From Erpobdella octoculata (lineage: Eukaryota; Annelida; Clitellata; Hirudinida; Erpobdellidae), in the NCBI GenBank assembly GCA_963978895.1, contig OZ022239.1, forward strand, positions 16,942,470 to 17,006,469: DNA of 64,000 bases. Direction: 5' to 3'. Shown here piece after piece: positions 45,400 to 57,979 of this stretch. The notes beneath the pieces were generated by a model, which worked only from the letters and a program-made list of their open reading frames with translations, made no database searches and was not told the DNA's origin. The translations under genes were made by a program, and so were the position numbers. The stretch's first letter is position 1; the number at the start of each line of letters is the position of its first letter.

Positions 45400-46128
45400 T
45401 CAAATTTTTACCTTTGCACGATGCAAGAAGTTGATACGGGGTTCAGCTATGTCAGCAAACAAAGGTATAAAGCGTCGGTAAAACCCAATCATGCCATGAA
45501 AACGACGCAAGGAAGCATAATCAATCGGAATTTCGTAATGTTTAATCGTTTCAATTTTATTCGCCAGGGGCACAATACCTTTTGGGCTAACTGTATAACC
45601 AAGAAAATCAACCTTATCTACCGCAAAAACGCACTTTTCCAACGCAACATGCAGCCTGTTATCGTATAAACGATTCATAACAATTTCCAAGTGAATTTTG
45701 TGCTCATCTAAGTTCTGCGAAGCAATTAGGATATCGTCGATGTATACAAAAACAAATGATAAATCGCGAAAAATGGAATCCATGAAACGCTGAAAAGTTT
45801 GCGGTGCGTTGCAGAGCCCGAATGGCATACGCGTAAATTCAAATAAACCAAACGGCGTAATTACTGCAGTTTTTTTAGCATCCTCAGGAGCCATAGGTAT
45901 GTGGAAATAAGCTTTAACAACGTCGAGCTTGCTGTAAATGGTCTTGCCTTGAAAGCGATCGATGCATGAATTTATGTGCGGCAATGGGTAGCGATCCTTT
46001 TTGGTAATTGCGATCAATTGTCGGAAATCACGGCAAGGTCGCCACGACTGACCATCTTTCTTTTGCACTAAATGCAGCGGGGATGCCCAATCACTTTTCG
46101 AAGGGCGCACAATACCAGCTGCAAGCAT
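45400..46128 (-). pseudogene. Reverse transcriptase of H
   Basis: 242 codons: LHLVQKKDGQSWRPCRDFRQ, YSKLDVVKAYFHIPM (catalytic Asp), TRMPFGLCNAPQTFQRFMD, FVYIDDILIAS (catalytic YIDD) and FLGYTVSPKGIVPL, up to the connection region. A frameshift follows at 45400. Catalytic residues are intact. Confidence 0.9.
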
Positions 46129-46447
46129 GAAATCAAATTTCTTTTTCGCAATTTCAAATTTATTGGGGGGTAGCTGTCGCGCGCGTGCAAAAACAGGGCG
46201 TGCAGAACCCGTATCAATTGTATGCTAGGTCGAAGAGCCATGAACACAAACAGAATAATCTATTTGCCCAGGCATAACCAAAAGGGGGTATTTATCAAAT
46301 AGCGGGGGTACGAACGCTGGAAGATTGTCCGGAAATTTAATGCCACATGCCAAATACTCTCGCCCAAGTTTAGAAATACACGGCGCATGAAAATTTGTGT
46401 TAGCATCAACAATTGCACGCTCAAAACAATTTACGCTAATGCGAAAT

Positions 46448-46720
46448 TTAGAGAAAATCAGCACCAAGAATTGGCTTTGCAACGTCAGCCACGACAAAAA
46501 CCCAAATAAATGACCTGCGCAATGATGAATTTGTAAGCGTTAAATGAGTTTGTCCATGCACAGCAATAGAGCGACCATGAGCAGCTTTCAAAAGAATCGA
46601 TGAAGATGACAATAAACATGAAAGTGCTTTTGATACTGATAGTGGGATTAAAGATATTGATGAACCCGTATCAATTAAAAATTCAACTGAAAAATTTTGA
46701 ATGCGAAAAGCGACCAACAA
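46448..46720 (-). pseudogene. Protease of H
   Basis: Retropepsin-like: VEFLIDTGSSISLIPLSVSK (DTG active site), then AAHGRSIAVHGQ and the closing KPILGADFL strand. The region between this and RT (46225-46497) is in another frame. Confidence 0.85.
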
Positions 46721-46758
46721 TTGTAGGGCGCCACCAGATGCCGCAGATGCTGGAGCGC

Positions 46759-47607
46759 CTAGATATTTAAAGATTGCACAGGAGAATTACTTCTCGAGCT
46801 TGCAGGGGTTGCGTCACGCGACTGAGTTACTTTAATACCAGATTTATCTGGCCACTGACACCAGTGGCGACATGAGCGTGCTTTTGCCCCATAAAAAATA
46901 TGACTTCGGCAAACCTTAGGCCGTTGATTAGCAGAAAACGGAACTAATGTATTTGAAAAAGCGGGTTCAAATGATTTACGCACCACCTTATTATTAACAA
47001 ACGAGTTACGCGCAGCATTATTATTATTACCAAAAAATCGGTCGTTTGATTTCATCGATGCAGGTTCACTCACGAAGGATGTAGTTTGGCACTTTAGCAA
47101 TGGGAGGAGTTCGTCGGCAAGTCGTCCGAGGTCATCCAGTCCCAGTGTTTTCTGTGACGCGATGACAGGTGCGAGGCTGGGTGGAAGAGCTTGTTGGAAA
47201 CGATGACGCACCATGTCGTCTCCCACGCCAACTTTCTTTGCCACCTTTGTCATTTGAAAAAAGAAGTGTGAAGGCTTGCCGGTGAGGGGGGTTTCTTGTA
47301 AGAAGGATTCAAAGAGCTCCCCTCTACTGGTCTCGTGGAACCTCTTGACGGCGTCTTTGAGTTGGTCGTAATCGGCGGCCTGCAAAATTACGTCGTCGAG
47401 GTTGCTCACTGTCTCTACTGGGAGATTTGCTAACGCGTGGTAGAATCTTGTGGCAGACGTCGTGATGCCGGCGATGTTGAACTGCGCCTCAAGGATCACA
47501 AACCACGTAGCAGGGTTTGACGGTATGAAAGGAGGCGCTTTTACTGAGACGGCAGCAATTATGGGAGTTGTGGTGACGGCCAGAGGTTGCGTTGAAGCTG
47601 ATGCCAT
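46759..47607 (-). CDS. Gag of H
   Basis: 282 codons from an ATG about 220 bases after the primer site. PPFIPSNPATWFVILEAQF, KDAVKRFHETSRGELFESFL and GKPSHFFFQMTKVAKKVGVG are typical of the invertebrate gypsy Gag that starts with an FxPxxPxxWF motif. The zinc region is CRSHIFYGAKARSCRHWC, the CxxH...C...C variant of that group. Frame apparently intact to SPVQSLNI. Confidence 0.88.
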   Translation of the reverse strand: MASASTQPLAVTTTPIIAAVSVKAPPFIPSNPATWFVILEAQFNIAGITTSATRFYHALANLPVETVSNLDDVILQAADYDQLKDAVKRFHETSRGELFESFLQETPLTGKPSHFFFQMTKVAKKVGVGDDMVRHRFQQALPPSLAPVIASQKTLGLDDLGRLADELLPLLKCQTTSFVSEPASMKSNDRFFGNNNNAARNSFVNNKVVRKSFEPAFSNTLVPFSANQRPKVCRSHIFYGAKARSCRHWCQWPDKSGIKVTQSRDATPASSRSNSPVQSLNI

Positions 47608-47830
47608 TTTGACGATGAGTCAGTCGATAGAAAAATTCTTCGAGCTGTAGTCCTCGGGTTGTAGACGTCGGAGGTTCGAAGCTAAAGACTTCGCAGGCTG
47701 AAAACGTCGAAAGCTGCAGTCGTTGGTGTTGAAGAACGTCGGGGGAAAAAACTGACGTCGTCGGAAGTTGGGGTCACCTTGTGGTGAGCCTTTCACTGGA
47801 CTTCAGAATTCTTCACGTTGGAGAAAGAAA

Positions 47831-47844
47831 CGTCGGGGTCACCA
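47831..47844 (-). other. Primer-binding site of H (tRNA-Trp)
   Basis: The plus strand reads CGTCGGGGTCACCA, identical to the 3' end of animal tRNA-Trp including CCA, two bases from the 5' LTR. The element therefore uses tRNA-Trp as primer. Confidence 0.82.
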
Positions 47845-47846
47845 AT

Positions 47847-48024
47847 TGTAGTCGCTGACTACGTTATTTCGATATACTTTGTAGTACCAACTCAACACAG
47901 TTTGAAGGTGGTTTGAAATAACTTTATTTAATTGACCGACGACAATAGACAAAAATAAACAATTCTTCTCGGGGCACACAATGGCGAGAAATGAAAATAA
48001 AGCAAAGTTTAAATTCTTGATTAA
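47847..48024 (-). repeat. 5' LTR of H, truncated
   Basis: About 178 bp matching the inner part of the 3' LTR at 41485-41662 with roughly eight differences. Similarity stops abruptly at TTGATTAA. Confidence 0.82.
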
Positions 48025-49700
48025 GTTTTTCCCATCGACGGGTTGATCTTGAAAAGAATTGATGAATTGCATACCGATGCTGTCGCATCCTCCCAGCCTG
48101 TTCAATGTGTATTGTGTAAATTTGTTTGTATCAATAAAATTTCATTCCACTGCTGCAGGCACATAACAAAGTTATTACTGTGCACTCAATGCTACATATT
48201 TCTCAAAACAGATTTTACTAGTTTATATTCATAATTGTAATACATAGACTCAGTATATTAGTGCTATTATTAAGTCCCGAGTCCAATGTCCATGTGTAAT
48301 ACTAAGGAAGATTATCTACATTATCATCCATTTCTCCAGCAGCCCGTGAGACAAAAACGAAACTAAACTTAGTAATAGCAGTTATGTGTAGACGGCTACA
48401 CTGACTAACCCAATGTAGCTATACCACGAATATACTATATAGAGATTAATCTATACAAGCTTTTAACTGCATTGCTTGACTTGACCTGCGCTGTTCTAAA
48501 GGAGAGTCATAGAAATTGCTAGGTAAAGCAAAATAATAATAAAAAAAATTTGGTCACTGATATTGCGCCCCCCCAGCCCTGCGCTCGGAGACAACTGTCC
48601 CCCCTGCCCCTCCCTCCCTACGCCACTGGTTAAGATATACGTTTGTGTAGTTTACTTTTATGTACATAGGACATTTTCAACGTCAATATAATTATGCCTT
48701 TCCTTGTCAGTGCTGGTCTTGTGAATATAGTGAATGTCCGCCCACTCGTTCAATTTTACTAAAAGAAAAAGACGCTGTTGATTTTCATTTGAAATTGTTA
48801 CTGGTTTCAGTGTTACGAAGGTTTAAAAAATTCAAAATGGCCGCCATCGGTCACTTTTTATTTTCAAAACGTTGATTTTTATTCAGTTTTATTTTACATT
48901 TATTTGATATTTATCACAGATCAAAAGTTTTTTTTTTACATGAAATTGATATCATAACTGGTTCCATAATTATAAACATTTAAAATATTTAAAATGGCGG
49001 ACGGCGGCCAATTTGATTTTTGAAGATGTTCATTATCAATTTGCTTCATCGACCTTTTCTCACAAAATCAAACGACGTTGATTTGGAGTGAATATCACAA
49101 CCGGTTTCAAGGTTATGAACATTTCAAATATTTAAAATGTCTGACGGCGGCCATTTTGTATTATGTGCTTATAAAAAATTTCCAGATGCATGAAAAGTTT
49201 GTGTCTTGGATTTTTGTTGTTGCCCATACAGTCCTCTATCCATATGCAAAGTTACATGCTGGTGTCCAGAAGTGAAATATTTTTACACTAACCAGCTGCA
49301 CTACTTAGTCGTTAGCTATCAAATTACTTATTAAACTATTAAAACATTGTTTTATAAAACTTGTTATGTATATTAATCATTTGTGTTTTTTTACAACATC
49401 ATTTTATCCTTTATTTACAAAAAAAAATAAACTAATTTAAACAAATTTACGTTAAAAACTTTTTTCCAGCAGATTATTTCAAATTTGTTTTTATTTATTA
49501 TTATTCACTTTGAAAAATTAATTTTTTATATATGGTTTAATTGGTGTGACTTTAGTGGTTTAAGTGAAAAATGAATAAAACCGTTGAAATCAACGCGTAA
49601 CACAAACATCGTTTACGGCATCAAAGCTCTCTAAGATTTGATCACCACAGACAAACAAACCAACAAACAGAGAGACGATTAAAGTTAAATAAAAGCATTT
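48025..49700. other. No gene identified; CGGCGGCCA repeat
   Basis: Unassigned sequence. 48550-48635 is C-rich (GCGCCCCCCCAGCC, TACGCCACTGG), like the end of a degraded DNA transposon. 48790-49170 contains three diverged units sharing TTTAAAATGGCGGACGGCGG-type text. A short frame at 48043 (ILKRIDELHTDAVASS, CVLCKFVC) has two CxxC-like cysteines but no recognised family. Confidence 0.4.
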
Positions 49701-51718
49701 AAAAAAATGTAAGATTCGTGGTGTGTTGAGGTATAACGCAGTTTATTAAAAAAATTAATCAAACAACAATAGGTCAAATATACTTTTAAAAGTTACATTA
49801 TTTAACTATATAAATAATTAAAATAAGTCTGTTTTGGTAAGACAGAAGTAATAAGTGTTATAAGGATAAAATCTTTAGCGGTCCTGAAGATGTCAAATAT
49901 AAATGAAAATGCAGTAATATTTAAAACTGGAAACAAAATTGTTTTAAAACAAAAAAAATTACCAACATAAACAGAGAATGATGTCTTTAAAGTTAATTGT
50001 AAAACTTGAAAGTATTAAACGCCCAAAAGTTTTCCATCGCATCACAACTGGATCAAACAAATTTCATGCCGGTGAATCTTTTGGATGTAAATTATTTAAA
50101 ATTATGTTAATCGTACTTTTTTCATAAATAAATTTTTAATTTGCTTTGGAACCACGAAGCCACAAAATTCATAACAGAAATTTTAATTTCGTACAATTCA
50201 AGAGTTCAATTAACTAAACACAGTTTTCTTTTTTTATTTATTTGTATCCTATCATTGTCGTAAAAAATAATTTTATTGCAATTGAAGGAACTCATATGTG
50301 ACGAAATATAATTTGGGTCTAAATTAATTCAAAAGTTGTCATTTGGTCTTCTGCTTTCTTTGTTTTGCTGCATCACAAAAGATACTATTTATTGCATAAA
50401 ACTTAACGTTTTTTAGGCATCAACACACTGACATTATGTACCTGGTCTTGTTCACCTTGTTTGTGCTGTGTGAATTCGAACCAAAAAAGCATTATTATTT
50501 TAATCCAATGAGAATAAGCTGAAAATTTAAAAAAATAGTTTATCCTCATTGGATTAAAATAATATTAATAATTAAAATAATAATGAAGACCAGATTTAAT
50601 GAATTCTGTTCTGGTTATGATGCTCAGCACAACAAAAGTCACAGTGAAAGTACTTATAGTTATGGCTTTTTTGAACTATAAAGTTTTTTGATTCACTGTA
50701 TTAGAACACTCATAGATCTACCATAAAACAACTATACTTTTTTCAGAATAAAATTGATTCCAGTTTTTCACAAGTTTATCAAGGAACAAATAATGATTTG
50801 CCGATTTGTGTCTTGAGAATGGTGTTGCGTCTTATGCTTCGGAAGAAACATGAAAAACATTATATATCTTGAAAACAAAAAACAACTTCATAATCAGCAA
50901 TAAATTAGCATAAAACAAATGTTATTATTATTTATTTCAACTTTTTTATTAAAAAAAATTTTTACTTAGATAAAAAGAACACATAATTCAACATCTATTG
51001 TTATAGGTCACCTGTGACCTAAGTTACCTTAAAAATTTAAGGCCGATTGAGTCCCAGGGACCCATACGAACTAAGTCAACTACATAAGAACTATGATCAA
51101 TAATTATTTTATAATCTGCATAATTTTGTTAATTAGACATTGAAGCCCAACTTTCATGTGTATTGTTTTTCAAAAATATTTTGTGCTAACATGTAAGAAA
51201 GACCGTAAAAAGTATGGATTTTTTTCTTCTGCAAATTTTGACCCGCTAAAAATCCTGTACTTTTCAGAATTAAATTTTAAATTTTTAAATGTTTTACACT
51301 TCTAAGCATTAATTAAAACAAAAACACAATAATTTCTCAAATTGGTTCTGTCTTAAAAAATTAATTAGTCTATGAGTCGCTGGTGACGCAATCGGTCTTA
51401 AGGAATTAATTTTCGTGTTTGAGTTATTATTTTTATTATTTTTTTGGCTCAATTGTCAAAAAAATTTTAAAAAAATATTTAAAAACTAAAAAATATTTCC
51501 GTATTGTTATTTAACATATTAAAATTATTATTTCTTAAAATTACTTATTTTAAAAAAGTTTTTTTCTTTTTAAAAAATGATAATTGTTTATGTTGATTTT
51601 GGTTTTAATTATTTCATTTTTTATCGAGGAATTTTGAATTTTTGTTTTGCTCGTAATCTATTTCAACTTTTTCTGATAGTTTCACTTGATTGAATTTATT
51701 TTAGATAATTCATTATTA
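49701..51718. other. No gene seen; small hairpins
   Basis: AT-rich. A hairpin with arms ATTATTTTAATCCAATGAG and its complement lies at 50492-50566. AGGTCACCTGTGACCT at 51005-51020 is a palindrome of AGGTCA half-sites. No ORF with recognisable motifs. Confidence 0.45.
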
Positions 51719-52560
51719 TCTATATATATAAAAGAACATGTCCTGACTGACTTACTGACTGACTAACTTAACTGACTGACGGACTGATAATCAACGCGTC
51801 ATTCTAGGAACGTGAAATTTGGAACTTATATTTTTTTATAGCGTTAGCACCCATTAAGAAAGGATTTTTGAAAATTTTGCTCCTGAGAGGATAAAACAGG
51901 AAAACAAACTTTTTTCTAAGAGGGTTTTGAAATTCAGTATGTAGATTCTTCTTTAAAAAATACGTTTTTCACCATTTTTTGATAATTTGGTTACCATGAC
52001 CTCAAATGTGGGGTGGAAAATAAGATTATTTGTTTTTTAAAGTAGCTGCTATTAACAAACTGTAAGAGCTACAGATGTAAAACTCCGCCTTGCTTTTGCA
52101 AGCCAGTCCCAAGCCTGGAGAAAGGAGGAGGAAAAGTTAAAAGGATCAAATTATGATCCACGACTGGAAGTACTTAGGTGCTTCTGACACAGCCGTTCTA
52201 GTCTTAAAACACTTGGTGTAAAGGACTATAAATTATTATAAAAAAAGCTACAGATATAGAATTTAGTATCTACTCAAAAAATAATAATATACGTGTTTCA
52301 CCATTTTTTGAAAATTTTGTTTTCAGGACCTCGAATGTGGAGTGGAAAATAGGGTTGTTTTTTTTCAATAACTGCTACTCAAAAACTGTAAGAGCTACAG
52401 ATGTAAAAATTAGTATTTAGTATCTAATGAAAAAATAAAGATATACGTTTTCACCATTTTTTGAAAATTTGGTTTCCAGGACCTTAAATGTGGGGTGGAA
52501 AATAGGGTTATTTGTTTTTTTAAAATAACTACAACTCAAAAACTGTAAGTGATACGTATG
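51719..52560 (+). mobile_element. Helitron-like element, (CTGA)n family
   Basis: 5' terminus TCTATATATATAAAAGAAC at 51719, CTGAC repeats, then the same 155-bp units as at 43795-44700, interrupted at 52080 by the SINE-like element. No CTAG 3' end recognised; the right end is approximate. Confidence 0.7.
52080..52245 (+). mobile_element. SINE-like retroelement, second copy
   Basis: AACTCCGCCTTGCTTTTGC to ATTATTATAAAAAA, about 95% like 10920-11103. Flanked by AGCTACAGATGTA (52067-52079) and AGCTACAGATATA (52246-52258), a 13-bp target duplication with one change. Confidence 0.82.
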
Positions 52561-52788
52561 TAGCGTTCTAACAATCTATTTTACCATGTCTTACATACGC
52601 ACTTTTTAAGAGAAACAGATGTAGGCAGTGCCAAAAACAGCTCAAGATTTAAAAATGCTTACTTTTGCATAAATTTTCCACTCAACTGATCTCAAAACTA
52701 TTCTATCAAATGTTTCCGAAATACAATTAGAGACTATAAATCATTACATTAAAAACTCAAAAGAGCATTTAGATTTAGATCCAGATGT

Positions 52789-52794
52789 TTTATT
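52789..52794 (-). terminator. Polyadenylation signal AATAAA of the stefin gene
   Basis: AATAAA on the minus strand 74 bases after the stop codon at 52868, a normal position for 3' end formation of this last exon. Confidence 0.5.
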
Positions 52795-52867
52795 GATTAA
52801 TCCCACAATTAAGAAAATAACATAAATTTAAATCAATTTTAGTTCAAACAAATCCCCTGCTATAAAT

Positions 52868-53011
52868 TTAAGAGTTAATTATAATCAAAATATTCCAGCT
52901 TGCAATTTTTTGTCTTTGGGTGTTGGACTCGTCAAGCTCTGGTGTTGTACCATTGCATGGAAGAGGAACCAATATTCTGATATGTGCATAGTTACCACCA
53001 CCAACATGCAC
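52868..53011 (-). CDS. CSTB-like: Stefin (type 1 cystatin) last exon
   Basis: Acceptor TAATTGCAG at 53020-53012, then 47 codons and TAA. Starts VHVGGGNYAHIRILVPLPCN and continues GTTPELDESNTQRQKIASW; stefins have KVHVGxxxxxHLRVFxxLPxxxxPLxLxxxQ in the same place, and their last intron falls just before VHVG. Stefins are cytosolic inhibitors of papain-like cysteine proteases. The exons with the N-terminal Gly and QVVAG loop were not found in the window and should lie to the right. The C-terminus (SWNILIIINS) is atypical, and intronic TE load is high. Confidence 0.75.
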   Translation of the reverse strand: MHVGGGNYAHIRILVPLPCNGTTPELDESNTQRQKIASWNILIIINS

Positions 53012-53197
53012 CTGCAATTATTGTTATCGTGGTCAACCTATGCATTAACTTTATTCTAAACATCAGACAAGTTTTGCAGCTTCAGTCCTGTATAATACAA
53101 TGTAAAATGTTTCAAATTAAAATGAATTGATTTAATTGTACAAAAGCAAATCAACGACACAGCAAGTTTATAGAATACTAGCGGGATGCCCGCGGCA

Positions 53198-55063
53198 TTT
53201 TCGCCATTGTCCGACGGTATAAGACAGGGAGACAAATACTATCATCTGATTGGATAGTTTTAAATGACTAGGTCACATACAACCATAGATATCTATCCAT
53301 ATTTGCATACATTATGCTCTTGAAGCTTGCTAATATTTTCGCTTGAATTTTTTTTATTTTGGTCAAATTAACCTTTATTTAGAAGCAACTATACATAATT
53401 TTATGATTAATAATAATTTTTATTTAAAATTAACATGATTGTAGTATCTATGGACTTTAGGCCATAAGTTATTTACAGCTGAAAATTATTGTTTTATACT
53501 ATTTTAATACTATTGTTTTAATACTATTTTAATACTATTGTTTTAATACTATTTTAATGCTATTGTTTTAATACTATTGTCTTAATACTATTTTAATACT
53601 ATTGTCTTAATACTATTTTAATAATATTGTTTTAATACTATTTTTATTGATGCTTATAATAGTTCTTACAATCATTCTAATATTTGTATGTGGCTTCTAT
53701 ATTGAGCCATTTAGACAAAAAAGCCATACACATTTTGTATCTACTTTGATATAGCTTGTCTCCACAATTCTTCTTTTACAACTGCCTTTGCCATATACAC
53801 AAAAATAAAAGCTTGCTGGACCTGTAACATTAAAGTATTCAAGACCTTTTGTCATGTTTCTGTTGCAGATAAATAAATAACTCAGCTAATCTGACATGCA
53901 TATGAAAAAACTAACAAATTTTAGTTACTAACAAAAATTTAGATATTTTTAAACTAATGCAACATTTTTAGGCTTCAAATGTATTATGAGTAACATGACA
54001 TTTTAGATTTAGATGATTAAATATCATTAAAAAAATCATCAGTTTTATTGATTTCTTTGATTTTAATTGAGAACAACAGTAGAATAACTATTCAGCTTTA
54101 TTATATTACAAAATTATCTCAGTTCTTGATTATGAGACCAATATAAAAAATTAAAACACAATTATTTCTGCACTTATAACTGGGAAGTCAGATAATTAAA
54201 CAACACTGAATACTGAAATATTGTCAATTCAAGACAATTCAGGAATTTATTAAAACAAATAATGCTAGAGTTTGAACTTTGAAAAAATGTTTTGGATCAA
54301 AGCAATGAAGCACAATTTTTTCACGCTGTTTTGCTTATGTGTCTGTTTGTTTAGGTCTTAAAGAAATCAGTGTTATTATGCACTCTTATCACATGCTTGT
54401 CCTTAGCATGCTGATAGAGTAGAATTTGGTTGAAAATATATTATCAATCTCCTGGGAAAGTTTCAGATATGTTCCAACTAGTCCTATTTATCTCCATGAA
54501 CAACTTAGTTAAGCCATTTCTGCATTATATAAACAACTAATGAGTTAAATTGCACAGTATCATAATTTTTTAGATTAGAATAACTGTTTGTAATGATATA
54601 TATTTTTTTTAGAATAGAAGCCTTTTGCATTATTAATTTACTAAAAAAAATCAAATTCCATTTGGTAAACTTTTGTCAAAAGTTATTATTTGTCAGTCAA
54701 TTAATAATTAAAATAGTTTATTTGTCTTTCAGTTTATTGACTATGCATGGCTTATATGATTGGAAAAGCTTCATTCCAAATATTGATGATCTCTGATTGA
54801 CAGAATGACAAGTTGAATTTTCTAGTCTATTTAACTATTTAGTTACATACATGGAGTGTCAAATAACTTAGTCGGCAACTTTGTCAATCTTTATCCACCG
54901 GAAAAACCCATAACGGCCAACAATTATAAAATAAACAACATCGGAAAACAAAGCGCGTCTATATATTTGCATAATTTATGTGACTTTTTTAATACAAAAT
55001 TATCCAATCAGGTGGCATAATTTATTTTCCTGTCTTATACCGTCGGACATTGGCGAAAATGCT
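53198..55063. mobile_element. Inverted-repeat element, about 1.87 kb
   Basis: GCATTTTCGCCATTGTCCGA...TAAGACAGG at 53198-53231 is repeated inverted at 55032-55063 with one mismatch, and weaker inverted similarity extends about 100 bp inwards (CTGATTGGATA, GTCACATA). The interior has a TTTTAATACTATTG tandem array (53495-53645) and a minus-strand Cys-rich frame near 53855-53690 (VYGKGSCKRRIVETSYIKVD). Outside the left end a Helitron-type CTAG (53178) with hairpin ATGCC/GGCAT abuts, so two Helitron ends are an alternative. Confidence 0.55.
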
Positions 55064-55224
55064 ACCCGGCGCTGCTCGGAGGTTTTTAGAGGTTTTTCTA
55101 ATGTTTGTCTTTCTCGCTCCCGTTTCCTTCCCCGCTTGCGCTCCCGCTCTCGGTCATTATCCGTTCTCTGTCTCTTTCCCGCTCACTCTTTCGCTCTCAG
55201 TTGCCCTCCTCTAGATCCGATACT
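55064..55224 (-). mobile_element. Helitron 3'-half fragment
   Basis: TACCCGGCGCTGCTCGGAGG and GTTTTTAGAGGTTTTTCTAA, the usual 3' end in inverted orientation but lacking CTAG, followed by minisatellite-like text and GGATCCGATACTACATACAT. Confidence 0.65.
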
Positions 55225-55275
55225 ACATACATACATACATACATACATACATACATACATACATACATACATACA
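55225..55275. repeat. (TACA)n microsatellite
   Basis: About 12 tandem TACA units following the Helitron fragment. Confidence 0.95.
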
Positions 55276-55849
55276 TTTCAAAACTCCCCATATATTAGTA
55301 AACTGTCCAACCACATATCTGCTAAACTCTCGGCTCTAATTTTATCTAACTGCTCTTCTATCTTACGCTTCAACTTTCTACGCTGGGACCATTACGATGA
55401 CATATTGTAACAAAGTTTCGATCAAAAAATCTAACTGATTATTATAACACAATTAGAATGAACTAAACTCGTTAGATGTTAGCAAACGCAGACAAAACAC
55501 GATAGATTTACTGAAACAATAACGGCGTGACCTCACAACAAACAGATTTTTCGCGCACTTTCAGACGATATATAAGTTGTACGTAATTGGCTTATTTACA
55601 TTACCTCATTCTTTTAACAAGAGCCAGATTTAGAAACATGAATTTGTACTCCCTTCAATGCAACATCACTCTGCTAGTTTTGCTTGTAACTTTATTATTA
55701 GAATGCTCTTCTAATCAAAAGTTAATTAACGACTCGCTTCTACAGCTCTTGTGTTAGAAATAATTTGAAGGTACAAAGCAAACTATACTGGTTAAAAAGG
55801 CCCACAAATTAATTCATACTTTTTTTTAAAAATAAGTAATCTGTTTTTA

Positions 55850-56105
55850 AATTGTTTTATAAAAACTCGCACAATAAATTTATTTTACAACTAATTTATT
55901 TGACATTTCATTTCGCTTCGCCTTTAGTTAGTTTACTGTTTATGAACCTAGTTTTTCCTACTACCTTCTTTAATTATATTTTCAATAAATTATTTGGATC
56001 ATCCGATTGGTAATTTTATTCTGTTTCTAATTATATTAATTTTATATTAAAAAAATAATTAAAAACACCGAAAATAATTTCTGGACCTATTCTACATGAT
56101 TACCG
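55850..56105. repeat. Single arm of the foldback family
   Basis: AAAAACTCGCACAATAAATT ... TTCCTACTACCTTCTTTAA ... AACACCGAAAATAATTTCTG ... ACATGATTACCG matches the right arm of the palindrome at 39563-39868 with many substitutions. Confidence 0.65.
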
Positions 56106-57540
56106 CATCTTATCTGACTTACTAGCTCATCCCAGGCGACTCGTTCGACGCGCTCAGTGAACCGAGATAGAACAAAATCTACTAGGAAAATATAATACGA
56201 CACAATGCAAATACCATTTATTAAGCGTCTTTATTAAATTTATTTTTTCACACTTGAAATAACACTGGTAAGTACACCGTTTTTCACACCGGCTGTTTCT
56301 TCACAAAGGCGTGTTAAATTCAAATCGCCTGAGTTTATTTTATATTTTTATAAAATGTAAACCACAGAGATTATTGTTGTGGTCGGCAACTTCGAGGTCG
56401 GCAGCTCCGCATTGTTTAAATACAAAATAACAATGAGTTGTTTTTATTTTATTGGTGGTCGGCAACTTCCTACGCTTTGATAAAACGCTGGTCGGCAAGT
56501 TCGACGTTATTGGCGAAAATGTTCGCGCCATAAATCACAACCTTCAAATTAGCTTTATTTTCATTTATTAAATGCTTTTTAGCAATTGCGTTTTATAAAT
56601 AAACAAACACTTTACGCTTTCTATAAAATTATATATGCTATAAAAGATTTTTATATTATCCGTAATATATATTGTCGTTTTTAATAATAATAAAACCATA
56701 GATATCTATGAATAAAACAAATCGTTACATTTTGGCTGCATTAGAAACGTTGCAGTAACTTCTTTTTAGTCGCAAATTACATGTTACTTTTCCGTTACAT
56801 TGGAAACGTTGCAGAAACGTTTCTTTTTAGTCGCAAATTACATGTTACTTTTTCGTTACGTTGGAAACGTTTCTTTTTAGTTGCTTTGGGCCAGGTAACT
56901 TTTTCATAACCAGGAAACTGAAAAGTAACGGACAATAAACGTTACAAAATGGTTACCATGTTTACTGGGATAACAACTGGATCCACAACCTACTCTAGTA
57001 GGCCTAATGTTTTATCGCTTATTATATCATAATTATAAATAAATTGATGTAACAATCTACAAAAACATAGTAGTTATATCATACTTTTACAAATTTTGAT
57101 GTAACTTTGAAGTAATTGGCTGAACTGTCTAGGCCTACTAGAGTATGGATTCAGTTGTTATATCAAGATATCCTTGATTGAAAGCGGACGCATTACTGTA
57201 AATGACGTTTATTATCATTTGTCACTAGGAAAGTGTAAACTGTAAAATGTAATTAGATATTTGAATTCTACGTTAAATTTGCTATAAGAATACATTTGTT
57301 TGAAAGGGCGGATAGTTTTATTATTTTTTTGATTAATCTGTTTCTGATTGGCTGTGTCGGTAACTTATTTGTAAGGTCAAGTCGTGGAAGGCATTTTTCA
57401 CAAAGTGTCAATAAATATTTTAAAATAATTTTTGCACTGTTCAATCAAGCTTATATTTCTCTATAAGAATTCCATTAACAGTTTGAGCGGAAATGTAAAT
57501 TGAATTTTTAATTAATATATTTTGGTGTGGGCTTTGATCA
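56106..57540. other. No gene; short tandem and inverted repeats
   Basis: GGTCGGCAACTTC-type text occurs three times at 56380-56510. A roughly 65-bp unit with TTACATTGGAAACGTTGCAG is repeated three times at 56735-56890. An inverted pair containing CTCTAGTAGGCCTA (56970-57010 and 57127-57167) forms a MITE-like hairpin of about 200 bp. Confidence 0.55.
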
Positions 57541-57549
57541 ATCGAAATA

Positions 57550-57965
<416 letters not shown>

Positions 57966-57979
57966 ATATATATATATGA

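Larger units (their letters stand above)
41485..48024 (-). mobile_element. Ty3/gypsy retrotransposon H, broken
   Basis: Minus-strand element with conventional order gag, protease, RT, RNase H, integrase. The 3' LTR is full length (390 bp), the 5' LTR only about 178 bp. Several frameshifts, and a 1.6-kb Helitron-like insertion between RNase H and integrase. No ATG-to-stop gag-pol is intact. Confidence 0.88.

Noticed and set aside
49870..49915. Third CTGAAGAT hit considered as a hammerhead
   Set aside because: CTGAAGA is present, but flanking bases do not form stem I and no NUH triplet with stem III follows.
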